A DNA stretch of 9,096 bases from Burkholderiales bacterium (lineage in GTDB: Bacteria; Pseudomonadota; Gammaproteobacteria; Burkholderiales; Casimicrobiaceae), in the NCBI GenBank assembly GCA_025354075.1, contig JANXNO010000026.1, forward strand, positions 1-9,096, in the 5' to 3' direction. The notes beneath the pieces are model-generated. The model ran no database searches. It was not told the origin of the DNA and was given only the letters and a program-made list of their open reading frames with translations. This document shows positions 1 to 5,892 of the stretch, piece after piece (within the stretch, counting starts at the first letter, position 1; each line of letters begins with the position of its first letter). A program made the translations under genes and the position numbers.

Positions 1-1053
1 CTGCCGCCGACGTTAATCGCTGGCGCCGCCCCAAACACGATTGTTTGAGCGGCTTCGTTCACGACCACTGTCGCGCTCACTTGTGCCGCAACGTTGTAGT
101 TCGCGTCTGCTGCCTGATTCACTGCGACGACGCAGTTACCCGCGCCGGTGTAGCTCAGGCTCGCACCCGCTAATGCACACGGGCCAGAAGTCAAACTAAA
201 CACCAGCGGACTGGTGCTCGCTCCTGCAGTCGCAATTAACGTTTGCGCTGCTGCACCAAACACCACCGGCGTCGTCGGAGTAAAGCCAGTGATAGTTTGA
301 CTCGCTTTACCAACGCCAATCGTCTGCAAAACCTGGGGCGCAGCGTTGTAGTTGCCGTTGCCGGGTTGATCCGCCGCGATGATGCAGTTGCCTGCCGCCA
401 GCGCAGTGACGGTCGCAACGTTGATCGCGCAAACCAACGGCGTTGTGCTGGTGAACGTCACGGCATTGCCCGACAAACCACCCGTCGCAGTCACCGTTCC
501 TGCGCCACCCACTGCAACGCTGGGTGTTGTGCCGAACACAATGACTTGATTCGCTTTACCGACAACAACCGTAGCGTTCAAAGGCGCTGCGGCGTTGTAG
601 TTCGCGTCACCCGCTTGGTTCACGGCCACCACACAGTTACCCGCCCCGGTGTAGATCAAACTCGCACCTGTTAACGCGCATGGGCCAGAGGTCAAACTAA
701 ATACCAGTGGACTGCTGCTAGCGCCCGGCGTTGCCGTCAGCGTCTGCGCCGCCGCTCCAAACACGACTGGTGTCGTCGGCGCAAAGCCCGTAATGGTTTG
801 GCTCGCCTTGCCTACGCCAATGGTTTGCAGCACTTGTGGTGCGGCGTTGTAATTGGTGTTTCCCAACTGATCTGCCGCGATGATGCAGGTGCCTGCGCTG
901 AGTGCGGTCACTGTGCTGCCACTGACAGTGCACACGGTGGGCGTGGTGCTAGTGAAGTTGACAGGCGTTAAGCCCCGGTTCGACGAGGCGCTCACGGCGC
1001 CCGCGCCGCCTACGTTGATGCTTGGGGCCACACCAAACGTCAGCGTTTGGCTG
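1..1053 (-). repeat. 501-bp (167-residue) tandem repeat inside the Ig-like region
   Basis: Landmarks recur exactly 501 nt apart: GGGCCAGA at 181 and 682, GTTTG(A/G)CTCGC at 295 and 796, and GCGTTGTA at 343 and 844. Each period holds two different Ig-like modules. One contains GPCAL and YTGAGNCVVAVNQ (about 54-288 and 555-789). The other contains VGGAG, FTSTTP and CIIAADQ (about 289-552 and 790-1053). A further module of the second type begins at 1-53. Many differences between copies are at third codon positions, so the duplication is not recent and the protein sequence has been kept. More copies probably follow outside the window. Confidence 0.85.
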
Positions 1054-2213
1054 CCTGCGCCAACGCTGACATCCTGGTTGACTTGCGTTGCGGCCTCGTA
1101 GGTGGCGTCGCCCGCTTGATCGGCCCGTATGCGGCACACGCCCGCGCCGATAAAACTCACGGCGCTGCCAAAAAGTGTGCAGACGGTGCTGGAGGTGGCG
1201 GCAATTGTTAGGCTGACGGCGAGGCTGGATGTAGCGCTGGCCGTCACTGTGTAGCTTGCTCCGTTGACGACTGCGCTACCTGGTGTCGTGGAGGTAAAGC
1301 TGATGGTTTGTGCGGCTTTGACGACGGCGAGGCTTTGCGAAACCTGCGCAGCGGGCGCGTAGTTCACACCGCTGTAAATGCCGCCATATTGATTAGCATT
1401 CACGGTGCATGTATTGCCTGCTGTTGCGGTACCGGTAAGTGTGATTTGGCCGGTGCTGGCGTTGACCGTACATACGCCAGGCGTGCTACTTCCGTAGCGG
1501 ATGGGCCTGCCGGAGTCACTGGTGGCGCTAAAAGTGGGGCTGGTGCCGAGGGTGAGCGTAGGGGGAGTGCCGAAGACCAGGGTTTGCGCGGTGGTGATCA
1601 AAGGGTTCAAGGACTGTCCGCCACGGATCAATCGAACTTGCAGCGTGCTGCGTTGATCGACGCTGACGGCTGCGCCGAAGCCGAAGTAGACGTCCCACGC
1701 GTTGCTCGGATTGCCGGCGTCGGGCGAACTCGACCACACGGCCACGCCCGCGGTTCCAGGAAATACGGTGCGGTTGATGGTGGGTATTGAGTCAGGCGGG
1801 GACAACGCGGCGCAAGCAGCAGGCACCAATGTCAGCAGCTCCTCCCGTGTCGGGGCCCGCCAGTCGTCATAGCCCAAGTCAGTGCTGTTGAGCCCTGCAA
1901 GCCCGGCGTTGGCGAAGTTCAAGTAAGTTGCCGTGCCCGTTGCGCAGCCTGCACCGCTTTTACCTTCGACGCATTGCTTCCACATGAGCTTGGTGTTGCC
2001 TGCTAGCCCGGTGCTGGTGTCGATCACCGAGCCGTCGGCGGCGTTAACGATGTAGCGACTGTCCGGGTGGGTTGCGTCCCAGCAGGCGGCGATGGCGGTG
2101 CTGGCTGCGGCGAATTGCAACGTGGTGGCCACCAGCGCGGTCAATGCAGTCCGTGCTGTGCGGCGTGCGCGCAGAGTAGAACAACCGTTGGTTTTGGCTT
2201 GCTTCAGTGACAT
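1..2213 (-). CDS. Secreted Lcl_C/DUF1566 domain protein with Ig-like repeats (3' end outside window)
   Basis: I read this frame on the minus strand without a stop for 737 codons; it continues past the left edge. The ATG at 2213-2211 follows a GGGGGA box with an 8-nt spacer. Residues 1-43 form a long signal peptide: an Arg-rich n-region, a hydrophobic stretch, and an AIA cleavage motif near residue 42. Residues about 50-199 match the DUF1566/Lcl C-terminal type: MWKQC near 77-81, then GYDDWRAPTREEL at 114-126, VWSSSPDAG at 159-167, AWDVYFGFG at 172-180 and VRLIRGGQ at 193-200. From about residue 205 come bacterial Ig-like repeats with recurring motifs (CIIAADQ, NYNAAPQV, GKASQTI) and regularly placed Cys pairs. 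Such proteins are usually exported and cell-surface or secreted. In Legionella the Lcl domain takes part in adhesion, but a ligand here is unknown. The C-terminal sorting signal, if any, lies outside the window. The domain call is firm; the function is not. Confidence 0.88.
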   Translation of the reverse strand, partial: MSLKQAKTNGCSTLRARRTARTALTALVATTLQFAAASTAIAACWDATHPDSRYIVNAADGSVIDTSTGLAGNTKLMWKQCVEGKSGAGCATGTATYLNFANAGLAGLNSTDLGYDDWRAPTREELLTLVPAACAALSPPDSIPTINRTVFPGTAGVAVWSSSPDAGNPSNAWDVYFGFGAAVSVDQRSTLQVRLIRGGQSLNPLITTAQTLVFGTPPTLTLGTSPTFSATSDSGRPIRYGSSTPGVCTVNASTGQITLTGTATAGNTCTVNANQYGGIYSGVNYAPAAQVSQSLAVVKAAQTISFTSTTPGSAVVNGASYTVTASATSSLAVSLTIAATSSTVCTLFGSAVSFIGAGVCRIRADQAGDATYEAATQVNQDVSVGAGSQTLTFGVAPSINVGGAGAVSASSNRGLTPVNFTSTTPTVCTVSGSTVTALSAGTCIIAADQLGNTNYNAAPQVLQTIGVGKASQTITGFAPTTPVVFGAAAQTLTATPGASSSPLVFSLTSGPCALTGASLIYTGAGNCVVAVNQAGDANYNAAAPLNATVVVGKANQVIVFGTTPSVAVGGAGTVTATGGLSGNAVTFTSTTPLVCAINVATVTALAAGNCIIAADQPGNGNYNAAPQVLQTIGVGKASQTITGFTPTTPVVFGAAAQTLIATAGASTSPLVFSLTSGPCALAGASLSYTGAGNCVVAVNQAADANYNVAAQVSATVVVNEAAQTIVFGAAPAINVGG

Positions 2214-2293
2214 GATCGGTTTCCCCCGGATAACTGAAAGCGGCACAACACCGCAACTGCGCGGGATGCTCTACAGAATCGTCTGATCCGTCC

Positions 2294-2311
2294 ATACCTA
2301 AAACTAGGTAT
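2294..2311. promoter_or_regulatory. Perfect 7-bp-arm palindrome, candidate regulator site
   Basis: The sequence reads ATACCTA-AAAC-TAGGTAT, with perfect 7-bp arms around a 4-nt centre. It lies 81 bp upstream of the start codon of the repeat-protein gene. Its centre would be near -40 if the weak TGTAGA at 2275-2270 is the -10 box. Size and symmetry suit a dimeric NarL/LuxR-type regulator, and one is encoded nearby (4324-4983). That pairing is inference. Confidence 0.45.
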
Positions 2312-2359
2312 TTTTGGGGTGAGTAGATGATCAGCTTTTTACTGAAACCCTTGTTTAAT

Positions 2360-2421
2360 ATGGGCTTAGGCACGTTAACAGCCTAAACCCGACTTTTTGA
2401 TAAAAATTAAGGTAAGCCCAT
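2360..2421. other. Competing stem-loops, possible terminator or attenuator
   Basis: GGGCTTAGGC (2362-2371) can pair with GCCTAAACCC (2381-2390) across a 9-nt loop, with one G/T mismatch. The overlapping ATGGGCTTA (2360-2368) is also a perfect complement of TAAGCCCAT (2413-2421). The two pairings exclude each other. On the plus strand the first hairpin is followed by GACTTTTT, but no plus-strand gene precedes it. On the minus strand, the direction of the kinase transcript, no T-run follows. A terminator role is therefore uncertain. Confidence 0.35.
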
Positions 2422-2506
2422 GTAGTTAGGGCGTTTCACGAAAAAGGTGTTCGCCGAAAATTTGCCTTTTCGCCATTTCTACGAACGCCCGGCAAACGTA
2501 GCGGCG

Positions 2507-4414
2507 TTAAACCTGCAAACGAACAATCGCCACCACCGTTTTGCCCGGCGAGGAGTCCACGCGCAATTGCCCACCGAGTCGCAGCGCACGGGATTGCATG
2601 CTTTTCATGCCCGCGCCGTGTCCCGCTTCGACGCCCAGTCCGCGCCCGTTATCGGCGACTTCGAGTTGCAGCGCAGCGTTGTCGCGTCGCACTTTCACGT
2701 TGACGATAGTTGCGCCGCTGTGCTTCATCACATTGGTCAGCGCTTCCTGCAAAAAACGCAAAACATCGAGCGCCCGTGTGGGTGGCAGTTTGAGCGTGTC
2801 GATGCCATCTATGTCCCAAACGCATGCGATGTCTAATGCGTCTAGCAGACGGCTCATCCGATGACGAATCGGGATCAGTTGCTCGCCAAGATTGCTGTCG
2901 CTTTCGGCCTGATGCGCCGAGCTGTCGATGATCAAGCGCAGGTCGTCGCGCAGTTCTTTCAGCAGCCCGAGCAGATACGGCGCAGAGGCATTCTGCGGCG
3001 CGTTTTCAATCGCGGCGATGCTGCCCATGAGCGTGCCGCCGAGGCCGTCGTGAATGTCGCGCACCAGGCTCAGGCGTTCGCCGATGCGCGCATGCGCCAT
3101 CTCGGTGTCGTGCTGTTGTCGCAGGTTGATCGCCAGCTCGTCACGCGCCGCGTTGACTTCGCCGCGCAGTTCGTTATTGAAATTTTCGATGCGTTGCAGG
3201 CTGCGTGAATAGCGCCAGCCCAGCACGCAGGCGACGGCAACCGTAGTGATCGTTGTGCTGATGTCGGAGAAGTAGAAATTACTGCGCAAGACGCCAGTGA
3301 ACGCGAGCATGTCATGCACTGCCGCCGGGATATAGATGAACGAGGTCAACGACAGAATGCGCTGATCCACCTGTTTGCCGCGCCACGCAAACACGATGAG
3401 CACAGCGGCGGCCAGAATGATCACCAGGCACGCGAGCAAAGTTAGCAGTCCGCGATGCAGCGCCATCGACTCGTGCGGCGTGAGTAACAACCCAATCATC
3501 GACGCCGCAATCAGCAGCCATAGCGCACGTTCAAAACGCGGAAAGCGCCGGTCGCAGAAGCGGATGACAAAGATGACGTTGAGCACCGAAAACAGCAACA
3601 CTAAGCAGGTGCTCGCGGTTTGATAAGGCTCGGTACGGGTGAATGGCCACGTGCTCGTCGCGATCTGGTTATAGGTATAGACGAACCACACCAGCATGCT
3701 CACACCGTACCACCCGAACGCCACCTCGCGCCGCCGCATCAGCCACAGCACGAGGAAAAAGCTACCCAGCGTGGCAGCTATGGCAATGCCAAACACTTTG
3801 CTGTCGTGGCGCAGAAACACTTCCCATTCGTGCATCGCCTGCACGCTTGCGACTGGCCCGACCGTAATCGGCCCGAGGCCCGGTTGATAGGCTGCCAGCC
3901 CTGACACGCGCACCAATAACTCGTTCTTTCCTGAGCGCAAAACTGGCGGGGCAAGAACCCAAAAGCGAGGCGTGTTCCACGCCCTGGTTAGTGGATCAAC
4001 GAGGTTCAAATCGCGATGCAACAGCGTGCCGTTGACCGACACTTCGCCCGCCATGTTGAGGTATTGCAGCGCTAGGCCAACGGGTTGGGAGCCGTCCGCT
4101 TGATCCCACTCCAGCCGATACCAAACGACGCCGTCAAACGTGGGCCAGTGCGTCGTCCAGATGTCCGGGATAGTCACCGTTTCCCAGCCGTCAACGGGTG
4201 GCGCGTTGGCGCTCCAGTCGGAGCGCACGGCCTGAGCGCTGGCGAGGGTGATTGTGGCGTTTGTCTGCGCACCGACGGCGCCTGCAAACAGGCAACCGAG
4301 CATCGCCAGAACGGCTGCTACCGCTATTGCACCAAGCCTAGCGAACGCGCTCGAAAGACCGCCTCGGTGCGGGTGGTGACATGCATTTTTCTGTAAATAT
4401 TTTTGATGTGGCAT
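2507..4414 (-). CDS. 7TM membrane sensor histidine kinase (HisKA_3/NarL-partner type)
   Basis: This 635-residue kinase probably phosphorylates the regulator encoded just upstream. Residues about 20-50 look like a signal peptide ending AVGA-Q. Residues 51-195 form an extracytoplasmic jelly-roll-like domain (GWETVTIPDIW at 76-86, GVVWYRLEW at 95-103). Seven hydrophobic segments follow at about 207-226, 232-249, 268-285, 296-313, 322-344, 354-374 and 385-400, an arrangement like the 7TMR-DISM receptors. A charged helical linker leads to the dimerisation site RDIHDGLGG with His455. The ATPase domain shows the N-box QEALTNVMKHSGA (Asn561), DNGRGL (588-593) and GHGAGM (598-603), so it looks active. 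The start at 4414 lies inside the regulator gene and has no clear Shine-Dalgarno. The next in-frame ATG (4303) would cut into the signal peptide, so I prefer 4414. The ligand is unknown. Confidence 0.9.
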   Translation of the reverse strand: MPHQKYLQKNACHHPHRGGLSSAFARLGAIAVAAVLAMLGCLFAGAVGAQTNATITLASAQAVRSDWSANAPPVDGWETVTIPDIWTTHWPTFDGVVWYRLEWDQADGSQPVGLALQYLNMAGEVSVNGTLLHRDLNLVDPLTRAWNTPRFWVLAPPVLRSGKNELLVRVSGLAAYQPGLGPITVGPVASVQAMHEWEVFLRHDSKVFGIAIAATLGSFFLVLWLMRRREVAFGWYGVSMLVWFVYTYNQIATSTWPFTRTEPYQTASTCLVLLFSVLNVIFVIRFCDRRFPRFERALWLLIAASMIGLLLTPHESMALHRGLLTLLACLVIILAAAVLIVFAWRGKQVDQRILSLTSFIYIPAAVHDMLAFTGVLRSNFYFSDISTTITTVAVACVLGWRYSRSLQRIENFNNELRGEVNAARDELAINLRQQHDTEMAHARIGERLSLVRDIHDGLGGTLMGSIAAIENAPQNASAPYLLGLLKELRDDLRLIIDSSAHQAESDSNLGEQLIPIRHRMSRLLDALDIACVWDIDGIDTLKLPPTRALDVLRFLQEALTNVMKHSGATIVNVKVRRDNAALQLEVADNGRGLGVEAGHGAGMKSMQSRALRLGGQLRVDSSPGKTVVAIVRLQV

Positions 4415-4983
4415 TCGACAGTCAATCTGGATCGCGCCAGCTTTTCGGCAATTTCACGGCTGATCAGCCCCTGCGTGACGAGGCCAAGAATTTCCAGCTC
4501 GCGCGGCGTCAGCGGCTCCGTGAGATTGACGGGTGCTGCATCGCGGGGCGCGGCGACGGCAGGCTGCGTCAAAAGGCGCAGAATGTGTTTCGCCACGAAC
4601 GGATCAATCGGCGCGCCACCGCTCTGAATGCTGCGCAGTGAGGCGGCGAGCTCAACGTCTTCGCGCTCTTTAAGCAAGTAGCCGACAGCGCCCGCATGCA
4701 ACGCAGCCACAATCAAATCCTCAGTGCCCCAGGCCGACACCACGACGGCCGTGACCTGGAGATTTCGTGCTCGTAGCGGCGCGATAAGGTGAATGCCATT
4801 GCCGTCTGGCAAGCCGATGTCGATCAGAGCGAGGTTGAATGCGTGGGCACGAATCTGCGCTTCTGCGTCCGCAATGTTGCGCGCAAAATGGATGTCGCAG
4901 GCAGCGACGGCGAGCGTGGCGAGAACGTTGGCCAGTCTGGCCTGAGTCGGTAGATCGTCTTCAACAATCATGACCGGCGTCAT
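4324..4983 (-). CDS. NarL/LuxR-family response regulator
   Basis: A 219-residue two-domain regulator. The receiver domain (1-120) begins MTPVMIVEDD with the acidic pair Asp9/Asp10, has the phospho-acceptor Asp55 in LALIDIGLPDG, Ser83, and the conserved Lys105 in YLLKE. The LuxR-type helix-turn-helix spans about 156-216 (LTPRELEILGLV, then SREIAEKL and TVECHIKNIYRKM). All key residues are present, so phosphorylation by the overlapping downstream kinase gene and DNA binding as a dimer are expected. I chose the ATG at 4983 because the receiver fold starts there. An in-frame ATG at 5022 is possible and has AGGG about 10 nt upstream. The longest frame, from 5139, would run across the TetR operators and is unlikely. 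Target genes are unknown; the neighbouring repeat-protein gene is a candidate. Confidence 0.9.
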   Translation of the reverse strand: MTPVMIVEDDLPTQARLANVLATLAVAACDIHFARNIADAEAQIRAHAFNLALIDIGLPDGNGIHLIAPLRARNLQVTAVVVSAWGTEDLIVAALHAGAVGYLLKEREDVELAASLRSIQSGGAPIDPFVAKHILRLLTQPAVAAPRDAAPVNLTEPLTPRELEILGLVTQGLISREIAEKLARSRLTVECHIKNIYRKMHVTTRTEAVFRARSLGLVQ

Positions 4984-5052
4984 TTTTACGACCACCGCAG
5001 AAAGGGTTTCGCTGGACAGCATGTATCGCGTGGCCCTGAATGTGTGCGACGG

Positions 5053-5058
5053 ATTGTA
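5053..5058 (-). promoter_or_regulatory. Candidate -10 box for the two-component operon
   Basis: On the minus strand this reads TACAAT, five of six matches to TATAAT. It would start transcription near 5046, upstream of both plausible regulator starts (5022 and 4983). No good -35 hexamer is found 16-18 bp further upstream, so an activator may be needed or the call may be wrong. Confidence 0.3.
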
Positions 5059-5123
5059 ACGGCGCATTTGCGGAGGGCCGATGCAGTTCCATCGATTCTT
5101 CAGCGGGCGATTGCTGACGCGTT

Positions 5124-5139
5124 TTGGTTGCATAACCAA
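5124..5139. promoter_or_regulatory. TetR operator, distal copy
   Basis: The sequence TTGGTT-GCAT-AACCAA is a perfect palindrome with 6-bp arms. It matches the second site at 5155-5170 in the outer TTGGT and ACCAA pentamers and in total length. Its location in the divergent spacer, just upstream of a tetR-type gene, suggests binding by that repressor. Confidence 0.65.
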
Positions 5140-5153
5140 GGTGCTTTTCGTGA

Positions 5154-5171
5154 TTTGGTATATTTACCAAA
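5154..5171. promoter_or_regulatory. TetR operator, proximal copy over the -10 box
   Basis: The sequence TTTGGTA-TATT-TACCAAA is a perfect palindrome with 7-bp arms, ending one base before the ATG at 5173. It contains the best -10 candidate for the repressor operon, so bound repressor would block RNA polymerase. Its core matches the site at 5124-5139, with centres 31 bp apart, close to three helical turns. Confidence 0.7.
5159..5164 (+). promoter_or_regulatory. Candidate -10 box of the efflux operon
   Basis: TATATT matches TATAAT at five of six positions. The predicted transcript start would be about 5170-5172, immediately before the ATG at 5173, giving an almost leaderless mRNA. No convincing -35 hexamer is present 16-18 bp upstream. 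Confidence 0.35.
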
Positions 5172-5172
5172 A

Positions 5173-5892
5173 ATGGCGATTAGATTCTCAATTCCCTGCT
5201 TTGCGGCACTCAAGCCCGATGCCTCGGCGCGCGAAAAAATCCTGACGGCGGCGTCGGAATTGCTCTTGAATGAGGGCTTCAGCATGTTGACGCAGCAGGC
5301 GGTCGCGGCGCGCGCAGGCGTTCGGCAAAGCCATGTGACGTATTACTTTCCGACACGCAACGACTTGTTGCGGGCGACTGCGCAGTTCGGCGTGGAAACG
5401 CTGCTGGATCCGATTGCCTCAATCGGCATTGCTGGTGACACGGGCGACGCGCCGTCGCTTGAGGCGTTCAGGCAGCTGTTGATGCCTGACAAAAGTGATC
5501 GTCAGTGGTTTCGCCTGATGACGGGCCTGTTGATTGCGAGCGATGAGGATGAATCTATCCGGCCCTGGCTGCACGAATTTGATGAGCGTATTCGGGAAAA
5601 GCTCGCCGCAGGATTTGCGGCCGTCGGCATCACGCTGACCGTGGATCAACAGCATTTCCTGCATTCAACGTTCATTGGCGCGCTGCATCTGGATATGCAG
5701 GAGCACACGGACGAATCCTTTGCCCGCGTCGAGCGCACTGTTGAGATGGCGCTGGATCTGGTGCTGCCTGCCTCGGCTCCCTCATCGCTTTTGACGCTGA
5801 CCGAGCTGCCCGAAAACAATAAATCATCGTTACAACCCATCTCCAATATCCAAGAGCGTCCGCTCCATAAGAGCCATGTCAAAACTGTTTGA
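5173..5892 (+). CDS. TetR-family transcriptional repressor of the efflux operon
   Basis: A 239-residue TetR-type regulator. The N-terminal DNA-binding domain is clear: SAREKILTAASELLLNEGF at about 18-36, then the helix-turn-helix with QQAVAARAGVRQSHVTYYFP at 41-60 and TRNDLL after it. The rest (about 75-210) is the helical ligand-binding and dimerisation domain typical of the family, too variable to give a ligand. A Ser/Leu-rich tail of about 30 residues follows. I chose the ATG at 5173 because TetR proteins usually begin a short distance before the AREKIL helix. An upstream in-frame ATG at 5044 would place both palindromes inside the coding region. There is no Shine-Dalgarno before 5173. The 3' end overlaps the outer-membrane channel gene by 17 nt, so the repressor is co-transcribed with the pump it probably controls. 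Autoregulation through the two palindromes upstream is inferred. Confidence 0.9.
   Translation: MAIRFSIPCFAALKPDASAREKILTAASELLLNEGFSMLTQQAVAARAGVRQSHVTYYFPTRNDLLRATAQFGVETLLDPIASIGIAGDTGDAPSLEAFRQLLMPDKSDRQWFRLMTGLLIASDEDESIRPWLHEFDERIREKLAAGFAAVGITLTVDQQHFLHSTFIGALHLDMQEHTDESFARVERTVEMALDLVLPASAPSSLLTLTELPENNKSSLQPISNIQERPLHKSHVKTV

Larger units (their letters stand above)
2214..2506. other. Gene-free spacer between kinase and repeat-protein genes
   Basis: No credible coding frame is present; the short frames lack family features and ribosome sites. The stretch is more AT-rich than its surroundings between about 2290 and 2450. It holds a perfect palindrome (2294-2311) and a set of competing stem-loops (2360-2421). 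It also holds a weak AT-rich hairpin near 2455-2472, with CGAAAA and TTTTCG arms, that could lie in the 3' tail of the kinase transcript. The promoter of the repeat-protein gene should lie here. A weak -10 candidate on the minus strand is TGTAGA (2275-2270). Confidence 0.6.

Noticed and set aside
243..674. Plus-strand open frame of 143 codons
   Set aside because: It is antisense to the Ig-like repeat protein. Its openness follows from the repeated codon pattern of the real gene, and the product is an Arg/His-rich string with no family motif.
1..1053. CRISPR array or non-coding satellite
   Set aside because: The 501-bp period is a multiple of three, keeps one open frame, and encodes Ig-like domains; there are no short repeats with unique spacers.
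1308..1790. Plus-strand open frame of 160 codons
   Set aside because: It is antisense to the Lcl_C and first Ig-like region, which has clear domain motifs on the minus strand; no ribosome site or recognisable motif was seen.
2294..2315. Plus-strand rho-independent terminator (palindrome followed by TTTTT)
   Set aside because: There is no plus-strand gene upstream, the stem is AT-rich and only 7 bp, and the location ahead of a minus-strand gene fits an operator better.
4288..4314. Lipobox in the kinase signal region (AMLGC)
   Set aside because: The residues before Cys41 do not fit the L-A/S-G/A-C pattern, and a signal peptidase I site AVGA-Q follows.
4984..5139. N-terminal extension of the response regulator to 5139
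   Set aside because: The receiver domain begins at 4983; the extra 52 residues are not family-like and would overlap the distal TetR operator.
5044..5172. N-terminal extension of the TetR gene to an ATG at 5044
   Set aside because: The extra 43 residues lack TetR features, and the region holds both palindromes and the promoter candidates of both directions.
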